A stretch of DNA of 64,000 nt, taken from assembly GCF_021010565.1 (NCBI RefSeq), contig NZ_JAJNAY010000001.1:248001-312000 (forward strand). The letters are read 5' to 3'. This stretch comes from Chryseobacterium turcicum. GTDB taxonomy: Bacteria > Bacteroidota > Bacteroidia > Flavobacteriales > Weeksellaceae. The notes below the pieces were generated by a model. The model worked only from the letters and a program-made list of their open reading frames with translations, did not search any database and had not been told where the DNA came from. The position numbers and the translations under genes are program-made. Positions 24,418 to 32,892 of this stretch are shown one piece after another; positions within the stretch are counted from its first letter, which is position 1; the number at the start of each line of letters is the position of its first letter.

Positions 24418-25998
24418 ATGATGAAAATATTAAAATTTGCAACTTTTTTGTATGCATTGATTTGCTTTGGGCAGAATAGGGTGAGTGAGGAAGTCTATCA
24501 ATCAACAATTGATAGATATCAAAAGCCGTTTAAAATTTCTGATGAAAATAAAGGTCAAGGAAAATTAAGTCTTTCTAAAACTGAAGATGAGATTTCTAAG
24601 AGTTGTATGCATTTTTTCATAGGCTATTACTTTAATGGAAAATTTAGTAATAGTATTTTTTACGCCAAAAAAGCAGATGTATTATTTTTAAAAAGTAATA
24701 AAGTGGAAGAACATTTTATTGCCTCTTATTATTTATCTCTTTCTTATCAAAAATCAGGGTTTATTCAAAAAGCGGCGCAATATCTAAATGAAGCTGAGAA
24801 AACGGCTAAAAAACTTGGCAATCCTTATTATATTGCCATGGCTTTGAAGCTGAGGGCTACCTTTTTAGAAAACGAAAAAAAATTTAAAGAGGCAATACCT
24901 TATCATATATCTTACAATGCTTCTTTTCAGGAGAGTTTGAAAAAAGATTCTCACCATTCAATTTCTGAATTTACATTTTCAAAATGCTATTTGGCTTTCG
25001 ATTACCTTATGATGGGTAATCTAGAAGGTGCAAAAAAGCAAATTTTACTTTTTGAATCGAGTAACGATATTTCGCAAATTTCCAATGAATTAAACTGGAG
25101 GTCTGAAATATATTATGTTTGTAAGGCTGTTATTGCGGCTAAAGAAAATGATAAAATAAGCGCGGCAAATTATTTTGATAAAGCAATTGATATTACTAGG
25201 AACAATGGAATGGATGACCGACTAACAGCCATATTAGAGCAGCGTTTAAAGCTCAATATTGATGCTTCTGAAACAAGAGAAAAGCTGTTTGCTGAATTTA
25301 TAAAATGTAGAGACAATTCCAGAAAAGAAATCTTTAAAGTGGTTAATCAGGAGATGAATGGGCAAGGCGTCATTTTGGAACGGCAAAAAGAATATAAATA
25401 CATTTTCATTGGTGTTGCGCTCTTTTTATCAATGGGTGTTTTACTATTTAAAAGAAGAAAAAGGAAAAAACAGAAAATATACTTTGAAGAAATTATAAAA
25501 GAGCTTGAAAGTAATAGAGAAAAGGCGAGCTCCATTGTAATAAAGGAAGAAATAAATAATGATATTGCTTCAGATTATTCCGATTCTAAATCACAAATTA
25601 TACCTGAAACAACAAAAACAGATTTATTAAAAAAATTGGAACGCTTCGAGAAAGGAAATGCTTTTACGACTAAAAACTTTACCGTAAGCTGTTTGGTCAG
25701 TATTTTAGATACGAACCCGAAATACATCGTCAGTATTATAAAAGAACATTATGGGAAAACGTTTAATGAATATATTAATGATTTAAGGATTAAATATATT
25801 TTAGAATATTTACACGACAACCCAGAAAGTCTCAAATACAAGCTTACTTACCTTTCAGAGTTGGGAGGATTTTCTTCCCACAGTTATTTTACAAAAGTAT
25901 TTACCAAGAAAAATAAAATTTCACCCTCAAAATTTATATTGGCTTTAAATGAAAAAAATATAAATGAAGAAAAAATAGACCGGAAAAAGGATGCTTAA
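24418..25998 (+). CDS. TPR-AraC membrane regulator
   Basis: A 526-aa protein of a plan common in Bacteroidetes: a signal peptide (to about 17, CFGQ), a TPR-type sensor region in the periplasm (about 50-300), a membrane helix (about 327-345, YIFIGVALFLSMGVLLF), a basic charged linker, and an AraC-type HTH at the C-terminus (about 400-515; LRIKYILEYLHD, LSELGGFSSHSYFTKVF, SPSKF). It should sense an extracytoplasmic signal and act directly on DNA. Two start codons are adjacent (24418 and 24421). The likely target is the large secreted protein gene downstream. Confidence 0.88.
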   Translation: MMKILKFATFLYALICFGQNRVSEEVYQSTIDRYQKPFKISDENKGQGKLSLSKTEDEISKSCMHFFIGYYFNGKFSNSIFYAKKADVLFLKSNKVEEHFIASYYLSLSYQKSGFIQKAAQYLNEAEKTAKKLGNPYYIAMALKLRATFLENEKKFKEAIPYHISYNASFQESLKKDSHHSISEFTFSKCYLAFDYLMMGNLEGAKKQILLFESSNDISQISNELNWRSEIYYVCKAVIAAKENDKISAANYFDKAIDITRNNGMDDRLTAILEQRLKLNIDASETREKLFAEFIKCRDNSRKEIFKVVNQEMNGQGVILERQKEYKYIFIGVALFLSMGVLLFKRRKRKKQKIYFEEIIKELESNREKASSIVIKEEINNDIASDYSDSKSQIIPETTKTDLLKKLERFEKGNAFTTKNFTVSCLVSILDTNPKYIVSIIKEHYGKTFNEYINDLRIKYILEYLHDNPESLKYKLTYLSELGGFSSHSYFTKVFTKKNKISPSKFILALNEKNINEEKIDRKKDA

Positions 25999-26551
25999 AA
26001 AGTGAAGATTTATAGTTTTTTTACTAAAAAAAATCTGATTATCACAAATAAATAATCAAATTCATTAAAAGTGAATTTTGTTTAAAAATAATTTCAACTA
26101 TTTGATTTTTAGCTAGTTGTTTGTTTTGTTGTCTTGTAAAATTCCAGAATTGTACCAGCTATTGTTTAGGAATGTAGGCGTTTATGCTCTTATGTTTGCA
26201 GTCTCAATGTTTGAACACAAAGAAAAATAATTTTAAAAATTCCCATTGTTATTTCTCTAAACATTGTACGATTCTAAAAACACCGTTTTATTATCCGGAG
26301 ATAAAATAGTTTTAAAAATGAAAAATTTATTAAAAAAAACAGAAATGCTGAAAAAAAATATTTCGAACAAAAAAGCATGATTATTTAACTAAATGCTTAT
26401 CACGATGAGTTTTATAAAAAACTTATTCTAAAACTAGACTGCCTACATTTTTGCAACTTTATTTCCTTCTTGTACTAGTTGGCGGCTAAACCATGAGACT
26501 CAAAGCTTGAGAAATATGTCTTTTGAGTAAAATTTTTTAAACACAGAAAAA
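25999..26551. other. 553-bp AT-rich spacer
   Basis: It separates the TPR-AraC gene from the secreted repeat protein. I see no coding frame, no strong hairpin terminator and no consensus TAnnTTTG promoter. The final 25 bases before 26552 are A/T-rich as usual for translation starts here. Confidence 0.55.
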
Positions 26552-28672
26552 ATGAAAAAGCAAATATTTACAATATTGTTATTTTCTTCTGTACTTGCTT
26601 ATTCGCAAGTCGGAATAAATACAGAAACTCCAAAAGCTACTTTGGATGTAACAGGTAAGCCTTCGGATATTTCTAAAATTGATGGTCTTATTGCCCCTAG
26701 ACTTACTGGCTTAGAGCTTAAAGCTAAAGATGCTCTCTATGGTGCTGAGCAAAATGCAACTCTAATATATGTAACGGAGGCTTTAGTTGCTTCTGATACG
26801 AGTTCTAAAACAGCAAATGTGACGAGTATTGGATATTTTTATTTTGATGGAAATATCTGGCAAAAATTAACGGCAGCGAGTACGGGCAATGCCGGGAATG
26901 ATTGGTCTCTTTTGGGTAACAGTGGTACAAACACCGATGTGTCTTCAGGTGTTCCAAATTTTATAGGAACCACCGATGCTGTAGATTTTGTGGTAAAAAC
27001 AGACAATACAGAAAGAGAACGGATTTATAAAGCTGTTAATGCTGACAATTCTATCAAAAAAATTACAGGAGGAGACTTGAATGTGAACGGAATTACTGTA
27101 GGAAGAGGAAAGGGTAATAATTCTAATAATACAGTTGTCGGTTTACAGGGATTATCAGCAAATACAACGGGAGGTTTCAATACAGGCTTGGGTAGTTATG
27201 TATTGAGTGGTACTACTACGGGAACATCTAATGTTGCAATAGGTCATAGTTCTTTGTATGAAAATACAACAGGAGGAAGTAATGTATCTTTAGGAGCAAG
27301 CAGTTTGGTTTATAATACTACAGGAGGATCTAATGTCGCTATAGGTAAAAGTGCTTTGTCGAATCCACTTAATAAAACAGGAAGTCATAACATTGCAATT
27401 GGTACAACAACGGCAAATGCTCTAGAAGATGGTACAACGAATAATATAGCAATTGGTTCTCGCCAGCAATTAGCTAATGCAACAGGGAGTAATCAGCTTA
27501 ATATTGGAGGTGTGATTTTTGGAACTGGACTTACGGGGAATGAAATAAACCCTGCCGGAAATATAGGAATTGGAACGAGTACTTTGAATCCCTATGCAAA
27601 ACTGGACATTTCATCAAACAATCAAGGGATATTAACACCAAAGGTTAATCTTACAAGTATTACAATGGATTTGAATCCGGATGGGGATAATAATATAAGT
27701 AACCAGCCGGCAGGGCTATTGGTTTATAATAATGGAACAGCTTTGTCAAAGGGATATTATTTCTGGAACGGAACTGAATGGAGGGCTATTGATAGTAGTT
27801 CTGCAATATCTCCGTCAATTACTCAACTGCTTTGTTCGTCTGCCATTTTATCACCTTCTTCCTATACGGTGGGACAAGAATATACAGGAAACCTAAAAAT
27901 TACCTATAGCGGAGGAAATGGAGGTTATTACTCTTCAGGAACTTCTGTTACTGTAAACGGTCTGGTTTTTACTTTGCGACCGGGTAAATTAGAATATGGT
28001 TCAGGGGAATTGGTATTCTCGGTTACATCTGCAGCTCCCACAGGACCTGTTTCAAATGATACAATGAATTTACCATTGAATTCAAGTCTTATTCCTTTTC
28101 TTACAGCGACTCAATCTTGTGCAGCTACAATCTTCAATCAAACTACGGCAGAAATAAAAACTATTGCAGCAGTGGGGTATGCAAGTCTTACTACTGATGC
28201 TAATGGAGCTATAGGACATACGTTTAGGCTAGCTACGCCAGATGGTCTTTATGCTATACGGGTATGGTTTAGAACAGCTACTCCTACAACATCGGCAAGA
28301 CCACATGTACAGGTTTATAATAACTCTGGGCAATCAAAAACTTTGTACTGGAATTATAATACAACTTATGGGGGAAACATAGCTCAAACCGGAATATTAC
28401 CGGTTCCTAGTGGAGTATGGGGTGGAGAAGAGGATCAAGGTAACAATTGGTATACACAAACGACAGGAAACGATATTAACTGGGGAAATGAAGGAATTAT
28501 GGATGGTAATAATAATGGTCCTGAGTATAGAAGATATTCTTGGATTGATAACTCTGCAAATACCAAAGTGCAATATTCTGCTTACATTTATGCAGGGGCG
28601 CCTAACGGAGGGTCTACACGCCCTGATCAAACTAAGATATATATCAAAATTGAGCAGGTTACAGCACCATAA
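26552..28672 (+). CDS. Secreted protein with YadA-head-like repeats
   Basis: A 706-aa exported protein. A signal peptide (1-19, LAYSQ) precedes VGINTETPKATLDV, a motif frequent in Bacteroidetes surface and fibre-like proteins and echoed later as GIGTSTLNPYAKLDI near 340. Residues about 193-310 hold short repeats such as NTTGGSNVAIGKSAL and NTTGGSNVSLGASSL, close to the left-handed beta-roll repeats of trimeric autotransporter heads. The C-terminal 270 residues (from TQLLCSSAILSPSSYTV) are unrecognised and may form a carbohydrate- or partner-binding module. There is no membrane anchor or clear type 9 sorting domain. It may trimerise as an adhesin or fibre. Confidence 0.8.
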   Translation: MKKQIFTILLFSSVLAYSQVGINTETPKATLDVTGKPSDISKIDGLIAPRLTGLELKAKDALYGAEQNATLIYVTEALVASDTSSKTANVTSIGYFYFDGNIWQKLTAASTGNAGNDWSLLGNSGTNTDVSSGVPNFIGTTDAVDFVVKTDNTERERIYKAVNADNSIKKITGGDLNVNGITVGRGKGNNSNNTVVGLQGLSANTTGGFNTGLGSYVLSGTTTGTSNVAIGHSSLYENTTGGSNVSLGASSLVYNTTGGSNVAIGKSALSNPLNKTGSHNIAIGTTTANALEDGTTNNIAIGSRQQLANATGSNQLNIGGVIFGTGLTGNEINPAGNIGIGTSTLNPYAKLDISSNNQGILTPKVNLTSITMDLNPDGDNNISNQPAGLLVYNNGTALSKGYYFWNGTEWRAIDSSSAISPSITQLLCSSAILSPSSYTVGQEYTGNLKITYSGGNGGYYSSGTSVTVNGLVFTLRPGKLEYGSGELVFSVTSAAPTGPVSNDTMNLPLNSSLIPFLTATQSCAATIFNQTTAEIKTIAAVGYASLTTDANGAIGHTFRLATPDGLYAIRVWFRTATPTTSARPHVQVYNNSGQSKTLYWNYNTTYGGNIAQTGILPVPSGVWGGEEDQGNNWYTQTTGNDINWGNEGIMDGNNNGPEYRRYSWIDNSANTKVQYSAYIYAGAPNGGSTRPDQTKIYIKIEQVTAP

Positions 28673-28770
28673 ATAGATTAATTTCAAGTTTGAATTATTC
28701 CGAAAATTTAGAAACCATCTTCTTGGTTTTAAGCATAGTTTTTTTTCCATTAAAATTTGTGTTTTTCTGT

Positions 28771-28807
28771 GCCATAGGTATTGGTTTGCCTATGGCGCTT
28801 TTTTTAA
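28771..28807 (+). terminator. Terminator after the secreted repeat protein
   Basis: GCCATAGG, a 10-base loop and CCTATGGC are followed by GCTTTTTTT. Confidence 0.85.
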
Positions 28808-28869
28808 AAAGACTGTTTTAATACGAATTAAAGCAAAACTAATCATCATTTTTTAAGTTTTTTATAATG

Positions 28870-28900
28870 AAAGCCAGAGTTTCTAAAACCCTGGCTTTTT
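28870..28900 (-). terminator. Terminator of the elaA-engB transcript
   Basis: AAAGCCAG and CTGGCTTT pair around an imperfect inner stem, with A- and T-runs on both sides, so it can act for either strand. Confidence 0.8.
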
Positions 28901-28920
28901 ATATGATGATGTAATCAGAT

Positions 28921-29373
28921 TTATTTTCTAAACATTTCCGTATGCGGAATATTATCTTCCAAATATTTCTTGTCGGTTTCTTGAAATCCAAAACCAGAAT
29001 AAAATCGCAAAAGATAGTCTTGTGCAGAAATTCTTACTTCAGAAGTTTTAAAGCGGTTTTCTATCGTTTCAACGGCATATTGTATCAATTGTTTGCCTAA
29101 GTTTTTTCCTCTTCCGTTTTCGGAGGTTAAAACTCTTCCTATAGAAGTTTCTTCGTATTTTATTCCTTTGTCAAAAATCCTGCAGTACGCCAATACGGTA
29201 TGGTCTTCACGTTCTGCCCAAAGATGAAGTGCTTTTTGGTCGTATCCATCCAAGTCAGGATAAGGAGTGTCTTGCTCAACAACAAAAACATCTACTCTTG
29301 CTTTGATAATTTCATAAAGCTCAGGAGTAGTTAGTTCTTCAAAGCTTTTTATTTTCCAAACAATATTATTCAT
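28921..29373 (-). CDS. elaA: ElaA-type GNAT acetyltransferase
   Basis: A 150-aa GNAT-fold protein of the ElaA group. Family wording is LTTPELYEIIKARVDVFVVEQ near the start, then SIGRVLTSENGRGKNLGKQLI, which includes the acetyl-CoA loop R-G-K-N-L-G, and LRFYSGFGFQ. Its substrate is unknown. The first 8 bases overlap the end of engB, so they form one transcript. Confidence 0.88.
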   Translation of the reverse strand: MNNIVWKIKSFEELTTPELYEIIKARVDVFVVEQDTPYPDLDGYDQKALHLWAEREDHTVLAYCRIFDKGIKYEETSIGRVLTSENGRGKNLGKQLIQYAVETIENRFKTSEVRISAQDYLLRFYSGFGFQETDKKYLEDNIPHTEMFRK

Positions 29374-29989
29374 TAAAATTAACGCTATTATTTTCTAGAA
29401 ACTCATTGGTGGTCTGTATGAAATTTAATATTTCATTACATCCAGCTTTCTTTTCGGCCGATGTAATATACAGTTCAGGTAGGTCTTCCCAGGTTTTATG
29501 CAACTCGATTTTATAATCTTCAACATTTTTTATGGCAATGTTGGGTTTCAATTTATCAGCTTTTGTGAAAACAATTGAAAACGGAACACCACTTTCACCA
29601 CACCACTCGATAAATTCTAAATCAATTTTCTGTGGGCTGTGACGTGAATCTACCAAAACAAACAGATTTACAAGATTGTTTCTGTTTAAAATATAATTGT
29701 TGATTAGTTTTTCAAAATCTCTTCTCTGAACTTTTGATACTTTTGCGTATCCATAACCCGGTAAATCGGTAAGATACCAGTTTTCATTGATCAAAAAATG
29801 ATTGATAAGCTGGGTTTTCCCTGGCGTACCTGATGTTTTTGCTAAATCTTTTCTGTTCATCATCGCATTGATTAATGATGATTTTCCTACATTTGATCTT
29901 CCTATGAAAGCATATTCCGGCAAATTGGGTTCTGGGCATTCCTGCCATTTTCCGCTGCTTTTTACAAAATCTGCTGTTTTTATAACCAT
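29366..29989 (-). CDS. engB: Ribosome-biogenesis GTPase EngB/YsxC
   Basis: A 207-aa TRAFAC GTPase. G1 is GRSNVGKSS, G2 follows in TSGTPGKTQ, G3 is DLPGYG, G4 is TKAD and G5 is near ITSAEKK. It helps assemble the large ribosomal subunit. Length is typical. It lies upstream of elaA on the minus strand. Confidence 0.95.
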   Translation of the reverse strand: MVIKTADFVKSSGKWQECPEPNLPEYAFIGRSNVGKSSLINAMMNRKDLAKTSGTPGKTQLINHFLINENWYLTDLPGYGYAKVSKVQRRDFEKLINNYILNRNNLVNLFVLVDSRHSPQKIDLEFIEWCGESGVPFSIVFTKADKLKPNIAIKNVEDYKIELHKTWEDLPELYITSAEKKAGCNEILNFIQTTNEFLENNSVNFNE

Positions 29990-30013
29990 TTTCTTGATTT
30001 TTTATTTAGAAAA

Positions 30014-30045
30014 ATAAACCATTAAGAAAAGTCTTAATGGTTTAT
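30014..30045 (-). terminator. Terminator of the alpha/beta hydrolase gene
   Basis: AAACCATTAAGA and TCTTAATGGTTT pair around a short loop, with T-rich sequence on the minus strand. Confidence 0.8.
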
Positions 30046-30049
30046 CGTT

Positions 30050-30811
30050 TTATACTTTGTCTTTTACCCAGTCGTAAAGAATTTCATTAAACTCATCGGG
30101 TTTTTCCATCATTGCTGCGTGCCCACATTTATCAATCCAGAATAAATCAGAATTTGGAATAAATTTGTGCATATCAATAGCTACTTCTGGCGGAGTTACA
30201 TTGTCCTGTTTTCCCCAAATCAGACATGTTGGTCTTGAGATTTTAGGGAGGTCGTTGAGCATGTTGTGTTTGATGGCGCTCCTTGCTAGCATCACCGTTT
30301 TAATTCCTTTCATTCGGTCATTTACTACGCTGAAAACTTCATCTACCAACTCTTCAGTAGCTACCGAGGGATCATAGAAAACTTCTTCTGCCTTCTTTCT
30401 GATGTATGAACGGTCGTTTTTTCTTGGGAAACTGTCACCGAAAGCTCTTTCATATAAGCCCGAACTTCCTGTCAGTACAAGATTTTGTACAAGGTCTGGA
30501 CGTGCTAAAGTTAAAATTAAACCTACATGGCCTCCCATAGAATTGCCTACAATGGTAACTGGTTTTCCAATATTGGTTTCTATAAATTTGATTACATATT
30601 TTGCAATCGTGGTGAGATTGGTATTGAGTACCGGCAAATCATAAATAGGTAATTGAGGAACGTAAACCTTAAATCCTTTTTCTGAAAAAAAATTCACCAT
30701 TTTATCAAAATTACTCAATCCTCCCATCAGCCCATGCAAAAGCACAAGCGGGTGACCTTCTCCAGCCTCTATAAACGTATATTTCTTTTCTTTTTTTGTA
30801 ATAAATCTCAT
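30050..30811 (-). CDS. Alpha/beta hydrolase
   Basis: A 253-aa alpha/beta hydrolase. The oxyanion loop is HGLMGG (26-31), the nucleophile is Ser91 in GNSMGG, and the catalytic His is in DKCGHAAMMEKPDEF near the end; an Asp in WGKQDNVTP completes the triad. It has no signal peptide. The substrate cannot be told; relatives are esterases or C-C hydrolases. It reads away from mraZ, so the 30812-31080 spacer holds two divergent promoters. Confidence 0.85.
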   Translation of the reverse strand: MRFITKKEKKYTFIEAGEGHPLVLLHGLMGGLSNFDKMVNFFSEKGFKVYVPQLPIYDLPVLNTNLTTIAKYVIKFIETNIGKPVTIVGNSMGGHVGLILTLARPDLVQNLVLTGSSGLYERAFGDSFPRKNDRSYIRKKAEEVFYDPSVATEELVDEVFSVVNDRMKGIKTVMLARSAIKHNMLNDLPKISRPTCLIWGKQDNVTPPEVAIDMHKFIPNSDLFWIDKCGHAAMMEKPDEFNEILYDWVKDKV

Positions 30812-31031
30812 AATGCCTCTCTAAGCCTTGCAAAAATACAAATTAAACACCAAAAAAATTTTGATATAACTAATATAAACTAAAAATAATATATGAAGAC
30901 TATTGTTATGGTGTTTTTTACAATTCTTTTTGCTATGCCCTGAATACAATAGGACTTGCGCTAAATGGGGTAGGCTATTTTATCTCTCTGATATTCAATA
31001 TTTAGTAAACTTATTAACATTAAGTCAAAAA

Positions 31032-31046
31032 GTGGGAAAAAGTGGG
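31032..31046 (+). promoter_or_regulatory. MraZ operator repeats
   Basis: Two GTGGG boxes (31032-31036 and 31042-31046), 10 bp apart and each in a GTGGGA setting, lie 35-49 bp before the mraZ start. Tandem GTGG[A/G] repeats are known MraZ binding sites, so mraZ probably represses its own operon. Confidence 0.75.
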
Positions 31047-31066
31047 AGGATTTGGAAAAATATTTA

Positions 31067-31074
31067 TAATTTTG
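31067..31074 (+). promoter_or_regulatory. -7 box of the dcw operon
   Basis: TAATTTTG matches TAnnTTTG exactly and ends 6 bp before the mraZ ATG at 31081. A start of transcription at or just before the ATG would make the mRNA nearly leaderless. The GTGGG boxes lie where the -33 region would be. Confidence 0.55.
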
Positions 31075-31080
31075 TCCCAA

Positions 31081-31539
31081 ATGAGGAATTTCATTGGAAC
31101 ATATGAATGCAAAATAGACGACAAGGGTCGCTTAAAAGTTCCTTCATCTCTTATAAAGCAGATGGAAGACTTTGAGGATAAAACCTTTGTGGTAAAGCGT
31201 TCTGTGTTTCAACCATGTCTTGAGGTTTACCCAATGAAAATGTGGGATAAGCTGATGGATAAGATAAATAAGCTGAATAAATTCATCAAAAAAAATGCTG
31301 ATTTTATCAGAATGTTTACCGCCGGAGTGAAAACTGTGGAGCTGGATAGTGCTGGTAGACTGCAGATTTCGAAAGATCTTACCCTCTTTGCCGGTCTTCA
31401 GAAAGATATTGTGGTGACGAGTGCGGGAGAACTTTTTGAAATTTGGGATAAAGAAGCATATGAAAAGGTAATTGCAACCAATGAAGATGATTTTGCAAGC
31501 CTTGCAGAAGGAGTGATGGGAGCTTTTGATGAAGAATAA
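31081..31539 (+). CDS. mraZ: Division/cell-wall cluster regulator MraZ
   Basis: A 152-aa protein with two SpoVT/AbrB-like halves (GTYECKIDDKGRLKVPSSL and VELDSAGRLQISKDL, each with the D-x-x-G-R-L core). The start at 31081 (MRNFIGTYE) is chosen; an earlier GTG at 31042 is inside the operator. MraZ forms ring-shaped DNA-binding oligomers that control the dcw cluster. Confidence 0.93.
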   Translation: MRNFIGTYECKIDDKGRLKVPSSLIKQMEDFEDKTFVVKRSVFQPCLEVYPMKMWDKLMDKINKLNKFIKKNADFIRMFTAGVKTVELDSAGRLQISKDLTLFAGLQKDIVVTSAGELFEIWDKEAYEKVIATNEDDFASLAEGVMGAFDEE

Positions 31540-31560
31540 TTAATTAAACACAAATATAAC

Positions 31561-32454
31561 ATGTATCATAACCCCGTTTTATTGAAGCAAAGTGTGGATG
31601 ATTTGGTGACGAATCCTGACGGTATTTATGTTGACTGTACATTTGGTGGCGGTGGACATTCACGCGAAATTGTAAGCAGGCTTTCTGAAAAAGGAAAGCT
31701 ATACGGTTTTGACCAAGATTTAGATGCGCTCAAAAATAATATCGATGATCCGAAATTTACATTAATCAATCAGAATTTCAGATTTCTTGAAAACTCTCTT
31801 TTAATGTATGGAGTGTCTAAAGTTGATGGTGTTTTAGCAGATCTTGGAGTTTCGTCTCATCAATTTGATGCAGGCGAAAGAGGCTTTTCTACGAGAAGCA
31901 ATGCGCCGCTTGATATGAGAATGAATGTCATGCAGAGTCTTGATGCCAAAAAAGTAATCAATGATTATGAAGAAGAGGCTTTAGCGGATATTTTTTATTA
32001 TTATGGTGAGTTGAGGGAAGCGAGAAAATTAGCTCGTGACATTGTTCATCACAGAAAAATTAAGACAATTGCAACCACTGAAGACCTGAAGAAACTGTTC
32101 AGTTACCTTCCGCCACATAAAGTGAATAAATTTTATGCGCAATTGTTTCAGGCAATAAGAATTGAGGTTAATCAGGAGCTTGATGTATTGAAGGAAATGC
32201 TGGTGCAGTCTTATAATGTTTTAAAACCGGGAGGTCGATTGGTGGTGATTTCTTATCATTCTCTGGAGGATCGTTTGGTGAAAAGGTTCTTGAAAAACGG
32301 AATGTTTGAAGGCGAGCCGCAACGTGATATCTATGGGAATTACGAAAAAACATTCGAGTTGGTAAAAACCAAAGCGATTATTCCTGATGATAAAGAAATT
32401 GAAGAAAACTCAAGAGCGAGAAGTGCTAAAATGAGAACAGGAATTAAATTATAA
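31561..32454 (+). CDS. rsmH: 16S rRNA m4C1402 methyltransferase
   Basis: A 297-aa RsmH (MraW). The SAM-binding motif is VDCTFGGGGHSREI, followed by GFDQDLDAL; VDGVLADLGVSSHQFD and FSTRSNAPLDMRM are signature segments; VISYHSLEDRLVKRF and the RARSAKMR tail are conserved. It lies 21 bp after mraZ, as in most bacteria. Confidence 0.95.
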   Translation: MYHNPVLLKQSVDDLVTNPDGIYVDCTFGGGGHSREIVSRLSEKGKLYGFDQDLDALKNNIDDPKFTLINQNFRFLENSLLMYGVSKVDGVLADLGVSSHQFDAGERGFSTRSNAPLDMRMNVMQSLDAKKVINDYEEEALADIFYYYGELREARKLARDIVHHRKIKTIATTEDLKKLFSYLPPHKVNKFYAQLFQAIRIEVNQELDVLKEMLVQSYNVLKPGGRLVVISYHSLEDRLVKRFLKNGMFEGEPQRDIYGNYEKTFELVKTKAIIPDDKEIEENSRARSAKMRTGIKL

Positions 32455-32458
32455 ATAA

Positions 32459-32520
32459 TGAGCAATGGGTAATAAGTAATTTATTAATAATTACACATTA
32501 CTAATTACCTATTACTAAAT
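32459..32520. repeat. Inverted repeat between rsmH and ftsL
   Basis: The segment is an imperfect palindrome built from GGTAATAAGTAATT and its complements (AATTACCTATTACT). It spans almost the whole gap. Confidence 0.55.
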
Positions 32521-32526
32521 AAACAA

Positions 32527-32892
32527 GTGGAAAAAAGAACAACAAATCGCCCTCAGAAAAGACTCACTTTTATAGATATTATAAAAGGAAACTTTCTGAA
32601 TCGTGATGAAATAAAAATTCATTACAAATTTTTCTTGTTGTTGTTTATTTTAATGATGGCGATGATTTATAGCAATCATTTAGTCAATAAAAAAATAAAA
32701 ATTGTTAACGCTTTAAAAGAAGAAACAGAAGAGTATAAATCGAGAAATGCTTACGCACAAAGCAAGCTCATAAAAGTAAAAATGGAATCTCAATTGGGCA
32801 AAGAAGTCGCCGCAGATTCGCTAATGACTTTAGAAAGTCACCCTCACAAATTGTTAATAAAATTAGACAGTAGTGATGCAAAAACAAAATGA
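32527..32892 (+). CDS. ftsL: FtsL-like division protein
   Basis: A 121-aa bitopic membrane protein in the position of ftsL. A basic cytoplasmic part (1-38) is followed by one membrane helix (about 39-56, FFLLLFILMMAMIYSNHL) and a periplasmic coiled-coil-like stretch (KIVNALKEETEEYKSRNAYAQ). The start is GTG at 32527, after a short A-rich stretch. The gene overlaps ftsI by 17 bp. Sequence conservation of FtsL is low, so the call rests on topology and position. Confidence 0.85.
   Translation: MEKRTTNRPQKRLTFIDIIKGNFLNRDEIKIHYKFFLLLFILMMAMIYSNHLVNKKIKIVNALKEETEEYKSRNAYAQSKLIKVKMESQLGKEVAADSLMTLESHPHKLLIKLDSSDAKTK

Noticed and set aside
31042..31080. GTG at 31042 as the start of mraZ
   Set aside because: The codon is part of the second GTGGG box and the extra 13 residues do not match MraZ.
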